From the NCBI GenBank assembly GCA_018398815.1, contig CM031616.1:72094353-72158352 (forward strand): DNA of 64,000 bases. The letters are read 5' to 3'. Below the pieces are notes generated by a model. The model saw nothing but the letters and a program-made list of their open reading frames with translations. It searched no databases and was not told the origin of the DNA. Position 1 is the stretch's first letter; every line of letters starts with the position of its first letter. Below, piece after piece: positions 42,621 to 52,500 of this stretch. The translations under genes and the position numbers were made by a program. The DNA comes from Conus ventricosus. Lineage: Eukaryota > Mollusca > Gastropoda > Neogastropoda > Conidae.

Positions 42621-44418
42621 CACACCCATCCACAACTTCCATCTCACCTTATCCAACCAAATATAGCACAGTGACTCATTAACATGCAGGACAGACCAAC
42701 AATCAGTCACTTTGGTGCTTAAAAGTCCCATTTTTAACTTCTGCCCTGCTTCCTGGCTACTGCTGTTCCCACACGCACTAAAAAATAAAACCTGTGTATC
42801 TCTGGAACCATTTTAAAATTCTAATGACATTGTATGTGTCTGTCCAAAAACGCCATGTACTCCATGTCAGCAAAGTTTGGTGTCTGTGTATTAAAAAGAA
42901 AAGAAATAATTGAAGTTCTCTAAACTACACACAGGTGAAGCATGGGTCCGAATGGACCCGTTGTTTAACTCTTACAGACCTGTTTACCCCAAATTCGTGT
43001 ACCTGTAATATCTCAGACAAAAACCTGTAATTTGGAAAAAAAAAAAAAAACCGTAATATTCATAATCGCCATACTTTCACAACTTTTGAAGATTTGGAAG
43101 AGCTGGCCGCTGGCGCGTACGATCGCTTCGTCGCCATCTTTGAACAGGTAAAAGACGCAAGTCATGCTGGGAAATGTCTTCTTACTGCTTTTGATCAAAA
43201 CAGTAGCAGACGAAACTTCACATTTAACAATTTTCTTTCTTTGATTTTTTTCCCCTAATTTTTTTTTGAGGCTGTAATTCCTGTAATTTCGATTTCCCCC
43301 CCCCCCATAAAAATTGCATCAAAATCATAAGAGTAAACAGGTCTTCTCTTAACATCATGTACCGCCCAATCCGTGGCTGCGTCCCATTCATAAACCGCTA
43401 AAAACCGCGCCAATCAACTTACTTCAGAAACCAGTTTCAAAGGAAGTGGAAACAGCTTCCGAAGCATGTGCATATGCATAGATTGCTTCTGGTAAATTGT
43501 TCTTCCTGTTGGCGCCATTCTGCTACTTGATGCGTTTTCAGGAAGTTCTCCATGGATTTTAACTGGTTTTTTTTTTATTGTTGTTCGACTTTGCATTGAA
43601 AATGGCTGATGGTGCATCTGATAGCGACTTGTCGTTCAGTGAATTTATCCACCAATTAGTCGAAGAATGAGACCAAGGCCTTGGAATAGACAATCATGTG
43701 AGTGTCTCTTTAACACGAGTGACTTGTCCGACTTCAGTGATCGCGAGATTTTAGATTTTTCAACATCGTCTGACAATCGGATTTTTTGTTTGCTAAAATT
43801 TCATACTAATTACAGGTAAAGTAAACTACACCAACATATGACAGTCATAAGCAAAACGATGCATTCAACATGCATAACAATCACATCCACAAACAATCTT
43901 CAAATTTCATTCAAATCCATCCATTAGATTAAAAGCTATTACATTTTAAACACACCTACCCATTCTTAGTCTGTTTTCGTCTATTCCTTCTATGAACTAG
44001 GAGTTCAAACCCTGAATACTGTATATGAGAATAAGAGTTAAAGAGCAGTTATAGGACGCTCTTGCGCATTGACAGCAGGTCGCTGTGGACCCACATCAGC
44101 TGTTAAAGTATAAACTCCTGAGGACTCTTTGAATAGTAAGGGTCCACTAGGACTCCTGAATAGACATAAACATGGTAAAAACACACAGCAAGCCTATGTA
44201 AAATGTACGGGAACTGGGGGACTCACGGCATCCTGACTGTGTAGTCAAGAGTGATGCTGGTGAAGGTCCATGCACCAATATCACACATAAAGCAAAGCGA
44301 CGTTCGGATCCCATGTTTGTGTTAAGGGAAACAACAGTGATCCACACCACAACAGACTGAAGAACAACGCTCACCCGTCACTGTAAGCCGATGTAGGATG
44401 GGGAAGGGGAGGGAGATA
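42621..44418. other. Sequence without a firm gene
   Basis: AT-rich unique sequence. A perfect hairpin GGGTCC-GAAT-GGACCC sits at about 42945-42961. A short frame at 43602-43669 starts MADGASDSDLSFSEFIHQL and looks like the acidic start of a transposase, but it ends after 22 codons. No other feature. Confidence 0.5.
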
Positions 44419-44474
44419 AAAGGAAATTTTTATTCTAAAATTATGTTTAATCTAACATACTTACCGTGGCTCAC
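44419..44474. repeat. Inverted repeat arm 1 of DIRS terminus
   Basis: 56 bp, from AAAGGAAATTTTTATTC to TTACCGTGGCTCAC. It pairs with 44665-44720 at 55 of 56 positions. The loop is 190 bp. In DIRS elements the internal complementary region next to the right terminal repeat is complementary to element ends, which fits this layout. Confidence 0.9.
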
Positions 44475-44664
44475 TAATGCAATAAGCGGCAGCAATTTGC
44501 TATCCCTGCCTCATATACAATAAAGTCCGTACGGACAACAAAACCCTTGAAAGGGCCTCGTGCCTTGCGCATGCTCAGAACCATCCTCTTTTCGAGGTAT
44601 ATCAAACCCTGACTGAGGACTCCTGATGGAACCAGGAAGGCGGGGAGGTAGGGAGGGCCTCTGC

Positions 44665-44720
44665 GTGAGCCACGGTAAGTATGTTAGATTAAACGTAATT
44701 TTAGAATAAAAATTTCCTTT
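44665..44720. repeat. Inverted repeat arm 2 (internal complementary region candidate)
   Basis: Reverse complement of 44419-44474 with one mismatch. The motif ACCGTGGCTCACTAATGCA occurs again in direct orientation at 44737-44755, so a third related piece lies between this arm and the recombinase stop. Confidence 0.88.
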
Positions 44721-44789
44721 CAATTACACATACTATACCGTGGCTCACTAATGCAGAGTCGCACTACCTGGAAGGAGGGCTTCACCTGG

Positions 44790-45990
44790 TTACCGCCTGG
44801 AGGAGCGAAAAGAGCCGGAGCGTGTGGCGGAGATGGAGTGTTGGGCCACCACAGCTGATGCGATGCCCCTAGACCCATCATCGCGCAGACGAGAAACATC
44901 GCGCAGGTAGAATTGGATGAAGGTGCCAGGGGAACGCCAATATGAGGCATCTAACACACTCTGAATGCTGACATTATGAGCTACTGCCAGCGAAGACGCC
45001 CATGCCCTAATCTCATGAGGTCTTGGTGAGAAAACAGCGAAATCTTCTACAGGTCTCGCGTACGCAGCTTTAATGACTTCTCTCAGCCATAGAGAGATTG
45101 AAGAGCGCCTGGTGTCCTCCTTATAACCTTCGTTGTAAGAGAGAAACAGGTGGCGCTGCTTGGAGCGAGAGGTTTTCGTGCGTTTCCTATACTCCCACAG
45201 AGCGCGCACCGGACAGAGAGTGCGGTCTTCGTCGTCTGGGGCGAGAATAGAAGTGAGAGGAAGAATGGAGATAGTCGGTGAAGGAGAACCTGGCAACTGG
45301 TTTTTCGCTAAAAATTCTGGGAGGAGGCGAAGAGATATCGAGCCATCCGGTTCGGAAGCGACGTCCCCAGGCAGGCCACTAAGGGCATGGACTTCACTGC
45401 AGCGCCTCCCTGAGGCCAGGGAAATGAGAAAGGCTGTTTGAAGGAAAGGAATTTCAGAGAACACCCCCGGATGGGCTCGTAAGGGGAGCCTGAGGGAGGA
45501 GAGGACTAAGAAAAGATCCCACGCCGGGGTACGGCGGGGGCATCGGGCCTCCTGTAGGGCTGCTCCTCTGACCAGATCCCGAAGAAGAGGGTCGTCCACG
45601 AAGGAGGGGCCCCCTAACTGGCGCATAGTGGTGGAAATAGCTGCCCTGTTAACCTTAACAGAGGAGGCTGAAAGCTTTTTCTCCGATGAAAGAAAAGCTA
45701 GGTAGTTCGCCAATAGGCATTGAGAGGGAGAATGAGGTGATACTGCGTGGTTGGAGCACCAAGGGAGCCAGCCATTCCAGTGGACACTGTAGACACTTTG
45801 GGTGCCTGGCCTGTGGGCATGTTCCACAAGGCCGATTACCGCTGGGGAGGCGCCTTGTGCAGACAGTGTGTCCCGCACAGTAGCCAGGCGTGAAGATGCA
45901 GCACGTTTGGATTGCCGTGTGGAATGCCTGACCGTGGCTGAAGCAGGGACTTTGCTTTTAAGGCGAGCGGTATCGGAGGCACGTGAGACA
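44790..45990 (-). CDS. DIRS tyrosine recombinase
   Basis: The open frame 46310-44790 (506 codons) is uninterrupted. Its first 100 or so residues are the RNase H region read out of frame, and the recombinase itself begins at about residue 110. Catalytic residues of tyrosine recombinases are visible: the first Arg in LASGRRCSEVHAL (about residue 302), HxxR in RPHEIRAWASSLA (432-435) and the nucleophilic Tyr in FIQFYLRDVSRL (about 468). It would join circular element DNA to the target. It is the most intact coding region in the window and may still encode a whole catalytic domain. Confidence 0.88.
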
Positions 45991-46264
45991 GGTGTAACAG
46001 TTCTGGAAACCACGCTTGGGCCGGCCAGCGTGGAGCCACAAGAATAAGCGTGGCTGCGTCTTCCCTTGCTTTGCGGATAACTTTTCCCAGAATGGGGAAC
46101 GGGGGAAAGGCATAGCCCGCCAGTCCGGACCAAGGGATGGACAGGGCGTCCACAGCCCATGCTGCCGGATCCGGAACTGGGGAGACATACAGCTGGAGAC
46201 GGTGGTTGAACCGGGTGACGAACAGGGCTACCTGTGGTTTGAACCATACAGTCCAGAGAGGTTA
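45836..46264 (-). pseudogene. DIRS RNase H and pol C-terminus, truncated by a LINE
   Basis: The minus frame 46153-45836 and its upstream extension in the same frame to 46264 read VALFVTRFNHRLQLYVSPVP, AWAVDALSIPW, YAFPPFPILGKVIRKA and LVAPRWPAQAWFPELLHLS. This is the signature end of DIRS RNase H, with the Asp-Ala-Leu-Ser core. It overlaps the recombinase ORF in another frame, as is usual in DIRS. The upstream coding sequence is lost because the LINE at 46265 interrupts it. Confidence 0.85.
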
Positions 46265-46474
46265 GGATAGGATAATGTTGCTTATAGCCCAGCCGACCGC
46301 AAAGGGCCACATCAGGCTGTCACCACGTTAAAATCAACTCACCAGTCATTTGAAAAAAAAAAAAAAAAAAAACCAACTTTCACACATGTCAGTAAATGAC
46401 ATCGTCTAGGAATGCACCAGAAACTTCATTAAAAATCTTTCTGCCGTAAAATCTTAAATAAGATGAAAAATGTT

Positions 46475-47389
46475 AATCTCTCTCAAAAACTCAAGGATCA
46501 CATCAGGCGGGACATCCCTGAACAGGATCTTCATGGACTCCGCTGTAAAATGTTTGTGTCTCACATCGTGCAAGTCCCAACACTCTAAAAGAACATGTTT
46601 CATTGTGAGTGGTGCATGACATGGAATGCACCACGGAGCTTCTTCACTCTTTAAAAGGTAAGAATGGGTAAAATACGAATGGCCGGTGTGCAGCCGGCAC
46701 AGAACCGTTTCCTCTTTACGACACCTCCCGACGGAGATGGGAGGAAGTCCTTAAGGTTTGGACGGATCTGAAAGAGTTTGTTATTCGTCTGTGTGTTCCA
46801 ATCCTCCTGCCAGAGGTCTCTCACATAATCGTTAATTTTTGGTTTCACATCTGAGCAGGGGATATAAATGTTGGACAGTTTCTCTCTTGTGGCGTTCTTG
46901 GCTAAACGATCAACCATTTCGTTCCCGCCAATGCCAACATGACCAGGAACCCAAGCAAGAGTAATGTTGTAACCGTCCGCTTTCAACGTGCTAAAAAGTT
47001 TTAAAAAAGTAAAAGTTCTGGATGCTGAAGGTTGCGGCCAGCTATGGCCTCCAAAGCTGACAGCGAATCCGACAGAACCAGAAAGTCCCTCTTCGAAGAT
47101 TGTGAGATTATCTTCAAAGCCAGAACCAGAGCGGTAAGTTCAGCGGAATAGACAGAAGCATCTGAATGTATATGTTCCAACAGTATCTGAGAAGGAGCCC
47201 CAGGGCAGTAGGCTGCACAGGCCACTCCATCGTCAGACTTGGAACCGTCAGTGAAAACTTTTTGACAGGATGGGAATTTGGAACAGAGGTCAGCATACAA
47301 TGCCTTGTACGCCAGAGAGCTGGTAGACTCTTTGCGAAAAGCTGCAAGATCGAAACGAATCTCTGGTGTGAAAAATGTCCACGGAGGTT
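46475..47389 (-). pseudogene. RNase H region of the second LINE copy
   Basis: Motifs match those of the first copy: FTDGSKSDDG, YSAELTALV, LVLSDSLSAL, WVPGHVGIGG and NEMVDRLAKNA. The same TAA follows LQHPELLLF, one A shorter in the adjacent run. A further frameshift truncates the Cys/His tail near 46720. Confidence 0.82.
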
Positions 47390-48672
47390 CAGTGTTGATT
47401 CTAGGATTTCAAAAAAGGGGGCCCAAGGGCTCCCTCACATAAAAAAAGGGGGCCCATAGGGTGAAAATGGGAGGCCCTCAAAACGCGTGAAAATTCAGAT
47501 TTTAAAGCTTAATCACAATGATTACATTATGGCCAAAGTAAACTAAAACAACAAAAAGAAACAAGAAACGAGTTACATTTTATTACAGAAACGCACACAC
47601 ACACACACACACGCACAGAGTACACACACATTCTGACATACCTTAGAAGACTTGTCTTTTTCTGGTGGTGCATGTACTCAGCTGAGCTCCCTTCTTGGCA
47701 GTCATACAGCAAGTGAGCAAGTCTGTTGTCACCTCATCATAGAATCCAGCAACTCTAAGCCTACCCCACAATTAATTCAGTCTCTTTATATGAAGTGACC
47801 ATCACTATTGTCAAGATTTATATACCATCAGTATCACCTTAAGAAAACCCTTTAACTGTGAAAAGTTACTGTGTACACCTTCACCATACACAACTGAAAA
47901 GCTTTATACATATGTACAGCCCACAGAACTCCATTCATTTCTTGTAGATCCTCCTATCCTTCTGTTGCTTCCACTCTGCTGCAGCAGCTGTGAAGTCATG
48001 GTCATTGATGGGAGGACCTTCACATTTGATGGTCATCAGCACATTGAGGCTGTCTTCTTTCAGCCTGTTTCTCCTTCTTTAACCAGGGTCTGTCTTTCAA
48101 CCATGATTCTTGAAACGCCTTGTAGAGTTTCTTCTGCTCCTCCGTGTTCGAACTGGAGGGATCGGCTTCGTTTTCACCATCTTCATTATCTTGCTGATCT
48201 TTGGGTTCACTGGCACTTTCAACCGTTTCGCCTCCGGCGTCGATCGGCTGAGACACGCTATCGCTTGACTGAGTAGCCGTAACGGTGGCTGTAGACTCAT
48301 TATCGGCTTCCAGCTGATGATCTTTAGATATATCAGTGCGTTTTTTCTTCGTGAAGGCGAAAGAAAACAGAGTGTTTGGCTTCGCGCGCTTCATCGTTGA
48401 AGCCGACATGAGGACTGTTGAACTGCCAGTACCGCTGATTGGCTCAACTGCTGCTTCTCGGCCAATGAAAATATTTGGTAGAACGCGCGTTCGGCTAAAG
48501 GAATTGCTCAGGAGGCTATACACACGGCAGCGGCGAAGCCGCGCTGGTTGTGCAAAAACGCGTTCGTTCTCTTTTTTTTTGCGGCTTTTGGGCCGCGTCT
48601 TTCGCGATTTTTTGCGGCCTTCAGAAAAATATTGCGGGAATCCCGCAAGGGCGCACTCTAGAATCAACACTG
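47390..48672 (-). mobile_element. 1.28-kb DNA transposon with 15-bp TIRs and 6-bp target duplication
   Basis: The ends CAGTGTTGATTCTAG and CTAGAATCAACACTG are perfect inverted repeats. GAGGTT flanks both sides (47384-47389, 48673-48678). The uninterrupted site is seen in the other LINE copy (near 11380-11395), which proves the insertion. CAGTG...CACTG ends recall hAT-like elements, but those make 8-bp duplications, so the superfamily is open. It encodes one short protein and no full transposase, so it is a deletion derivative or a non-autonomous element. Confidence 0.9.
48020..48395 (-). CDS. Short protein of the DNA transposon, transposase N-terminus-like
   Basis: From the ATG at 48395: a basic start (MKRAKPNTLFSFAFTKKKRT), an acidic Ser/Glu-rich middle, then AFQESWLKDRPWLKKEK and a stop at 48020 (125 codons). 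F-x-x-S-W-L followed by P-W-L is a pattern I associate with the segment just before the zinc finger in hAT-like/ZNF862-type proteins. The finger and catalytic domain are absent. The reading frame continues upstream in an open frame through the element end into the LINE RT, making a chimeric 524-codon frame, which I regard as accidental. Confidence 0.5.
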
Positions 48673-49554
48673 GAGGTTGATCCGGAAACTTGGAAAAATC
48701 GGACACAACTCCTAGGTCTAGACCTGCATTCCGCACGTGAGGCCGCATACGAAGACCAAACGGCGGAATACATTTCGGGTTGTTTTCAAACTTACTTTGG
48801 AACGGAGGGTCAAACACACAGTCATAGGCAGGATTCTGCGGTTCTGAGAACAGTCGGATATAATAATTCAAAGACAGTTTCAGCCTGCGGTTGGACAGTG
48901 AAGGTTCACCCGCCTCTGCGTACAGGCTGTACACAGGGGTGGTGCGGAACGCTCCAAGACAGAGACGAAGCCCTTGATGGTGGATAGGGTCCAAGAGTTT
49001 GAGGTAAGACGATCTTGCGGAGCCGTAGACAGCACAACCGTAGTCCAGCCTGGAACGGACCAAGGCTCTGTAGAGGTGCAGCAAAGTTTTCTTATCAGCA
49101 CCCCAGTCGGTGTGCGCTACGACCCGCAGAATATTCAGTGCTTTCTGGCAAGCAGTTTTGAGGTGTTTGATGTGGCTGAGAAAATTCAGTTTCTGGTCAA
49201 AAATGACTCCCAGAAATTTGGCCTCTTTAACAGCTGGAATGGGAGATTTCCCTACTTGAAGTTCAGGATCTGGAAAAAACTGACGGAAATTATGGAAGTG
49301 AATACACTGCGTCTTTGTTGGAGAAAAGGTGAAACCGTTTTCATCTGCCCACCGATGGATTTTATCTACGCAAAGCTGGAGCCTGCGCTGGACACTCGGG
49401 TACAGGCTTCCAGTTGCGTAGACAGCAAAATCATCCACAAACAATGAGCAGTCTGAACCCTGCTGAACTGATTTCACAATGTTGTTGATTTTAATACTAA
49501 AGAGGGCAGGAGCCAGTATGCTCCCCTGGGGAACACCCAACCCCTGCTCGTGGA
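48673..49554 (-). pseudogene. RT palm region of the second LINE copy
   Basis: The frame contains GLGVPQGSILAPALFS, LFVDDFAVYATGS (Asp pair near 49430) and ETQ-to-thumb phrases such as RVVAHTDWGADKKTLLHLYR. It stays open, without stops, across this whole stretch. It is better preserved than the first copy here. The upstream RT motifs continue in the separated piece at 63329. Confidence 0.85.
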
Positions 49555-49599
49555 ATGAGTCCATTCTCAAAACATGTGTTTGTTTTTTTGACATAGATA

Positions 49600-52500
49600 T
49601 TCAAAAAAGATGTCAATGGAATTTAAATTTGCATTTTTGTCTTTAATAGAGCACTTTAAAAAACAAAAAAATTTTTTGGCTTTTAAAAAAAAATTATAAA
49701 TTTGGATCAGGCCCTTTTTCCCTTTAAAAATTTGAAAAATAAAAATTCTATTTTTTGGGGGCCCCGGTTTCGGTTGTGCCCGGGAAAACCCAAAAAGTGC
49801 ATAAAAAGTTTTTTAAAAGATGGAATACCTAACAAAAAAAAATGCAAAATGTTTTTTATATCTTTAAAAAAAAACAAACCCAACAAAAAAAAAGAGGGGA
49901 CCCATTGTTTAAAAATAAAATTTTCAAGCCTTTTTCAAATGAATTTTAAACATTTTTTGTTTCCGTAATTTGGGAAGTTTTTTTTTTCATTAAGTTAAAC
50001 CCCCCCCAAAAGGACCCCCAAATTTTTTTTAAAATTTTAACCAGGGAAATTCATATTCATGAAATAGCACATTTTTTTGGTAAAAATAATTTTTGTAATC
50101 TATATTCAACACTTAATATAAGTGAAATGTGTGGTTGTGACAAAAAAAAACCCCCCCTTTTTTTCGGTTGTGACTGGAACCCAAAACCAAAAAAAAACCC
50201 CAAAAAACCAAAACAAATCTCAAAAAAAAGGCAAAAAAATATAAAAATGGGGAAACATAAGGAGCTGAAACTTGAAATTTTCCCTTTCCCAACCTGAATA
50301 TTTTTTTTCAAATTTGGTAATGTTATTTAGACTCTGGGCAACACATAGTTCGCGTCCCCCCGCATACCTGAGTGCGGTTCCAAGGACTGATGAAGGGGGG
50401 AACAGCCATCATTACACTATACCCCAAAATTTTTATTGAAATTTGTAGATGAGGGCCCTGTCCCCATCTTCAGGGTGAAACCCCCCTCCCCCCTGAAAAC
50501 CTGGATGCCCGTCAGGGGAATGAAAAATTCTTCCCCCCTTTTTTTTTGGTTTTTTCCCCCACTTTTCCCTCCCCAAAACATCCTTCGGGTACCCCCCCCA
50601 TTCTCCCCGGCATTTTTTTCTTGGGGTGATCTGAAAAAAATTTTCAAAGTAGATTTAAATCTTTTAATGTGACGTTTTTTGCACTGTAAGTTAAACGAAA
50701 CTCAAAAAAAAAACGAACAAAATTTTAAAAACCTTCATTATTTTTTAAACGGTGGGCCCAGCACATTAAAAAAAAAAGGGAGAGGGTTTCCTATCGTCCC
50801 TATTTTTACCTGGGCAAACACACTGGACTGCTGCCCTTGTCCTTGGGCAGGGAAAAAACAGGAATCCCCGGGCCCTTTTTTTGGGTGACTTTTGAACAAG
50901 TTGAAGTATTTTAAATAGTGTTAAGGGGAAAAGGCTCATTGAAATTTTTAATTGGACGGGGTTTGTAAAAGTCAAATTATAGTTCGTAAAAGAACTCTTT
51001 AAAAAAAAAAGCCCTTTTTCCCAGGGCCCTTTTTTATGAAGAGGAGGGGGTTTGATTTAAAGCATGGGCTAAATAACTTTTTAAAATGCTAGTATTTAAT
51101 CCCTTAAAAAAAGAAATTTTTTGCCCTTTTATCATATCATTTTATCAATTACGTTTTTCCCAAAAATTGGACAACTATTAATTTATTGCCATAACCTTAT
51201 TTGTAAAATTTTTGGGTTACAAAATCATGTTTTTAGCAAAATTAGAATTTTAAAATTTTTAGCATAGGTTTTTAAACTCCTCCCAAGCCTTCAGTATTAT
51301 GGGGGAGGGGCTTGCTGAAAGGGAATTTTTACTACTTTTTATCCCAAATTTCAAAAGGTAAAATGTAACCCAAAACCTTCCAAAAAACCCATTTCAAAGA
51401 AAAGGAACGCCCAAATGGAAAGGGCGCCAACCCGGAAATGGTTTGGTCGCCATGTCGGGAAAGGAGGTTCTTCCCCTGTTTGTGTGTCCCATGATGCCTG
51501 GGGATAGGGGGGGTGGTGTGGTCTTCAGGGGGCCCAATTCTTGGGGGGGGGGGCGACTTGTTTGGAACGGGCCTAAATTTTGTAGCCCCCCATGCCTAAA
51601 GGAAGAGGGAAAATAAAGGGGGGCCGCCGAAATGGGGGAAACAGGGCCAAACCTGCCCCTTTCCCATGTAGGGCCTGGCCGGGGGGGGGGGGGGGGATCC
51701 CTAACCTCCATTAAAAGTTTGCCAATGGGTTTGGGGAAAACATTTTTCTGGTGAATTTGACCCGGTGAAACTGAGCCAAAAAGTTGGGAAAATTTTCCCC
51801 CAATGGCTTTTTTGGCCCCCTTCCTCGCCCAGATAATGGGACCTGGGTTTATAAAATTTCAAAAGCTTTTGGGGGCCCCTCTTTTCCCAGGTGGGGGGTT
51901 TTCCTTGTTCCCCGGGCCGGACAGAAAAACATGGGGGCAGGCGTTACCACCCCCGTAGATGGAAATTAGGGGTCGGGGTATTCGGGCCCCTCAATGGATA
52001 CAGGCCCAGTGATGGTTTATCCACTGTCAACCCCCTAAACCTGCAGGCCTCCCCTGCCACGGAGTCAATGTTTTTCCCTTGCTAAAGGGGGCCAAGCTGC
52101 AATCTCCAATTTTAACCCCAAACCCATCCATGCCGGGAACCGATTGCAAGGGGGCCTTGGAAATAAACGGGGGGGGTTTGGGGCTGAGCAAGAAGGCGGT
52201 CGTGGGGGACCAGGATGAAGGGGAAAATTTTGGGCCGGGAAACCGGAAGTGGCCTGGGTCTGCTGAAGAGATTGGTGTTTACCGGAGGGGAGCAGAAAAA
52301 CCCCAAAAAATAAAAAGTTCTTTTACTTGGTGTTTTTTTTTTTTTTGTATGTGTGTGTTTTTTTGGGTGTTGTGCGCTTTGCCAGGGCATGTTTTTGTTG
52401 TGGTTTTTTCCCCCCTTATGCATGCATGCAAAATGTTGTTTGGGGCGGGGGGGGCGGGGGATTGGGTTTTTAAATTTTTTTCATGAAAGCGTTGGAATAT

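Larger units (their letters stand above)
44419..46264 (-). mobile_element. 3' part of a DIRS-type tyrosine-recombinase retrotransposon
   Basis: On the minus strand it reads the end of RT/RNase H, an overlapping tyrosine recombinase, then a region with a 56-bp inverted repeat pair. That set is diagnostic of DIRS elements, which integrate by a recombinase rather than an integrase. The 5' part is cut off at 46264, where a LINE has inserted into the RNase H coding sequence. Confidence 0.88.
46265..49554 (-). mobile_element. 3' half of a second LINE copy (same family), interrupted twice
   Basis: The tail GGATAGGATAATGTTGC starts at about 46265 and homology to 10261-12285 runs to 49554. It is interrupted by the DNA transposon at 47390-48672. 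At 49554 the homology stops in the middle of RT (after the plus-strand GCTCGTGGA) and resumes at 63329 with CATCAGAGAGAG, exactly contiguous in the related copy. The two pieces are one insertion, on the minus strand, whose 5' end lies beyond the window. Confidence 0.9.

Noticed and set aside
43602..43669. Start of a piggyBac-like transposase gene
   Set aside because: Only 22 codons, acidic start only, no catalytic part nearby and no terminal repeats identified.
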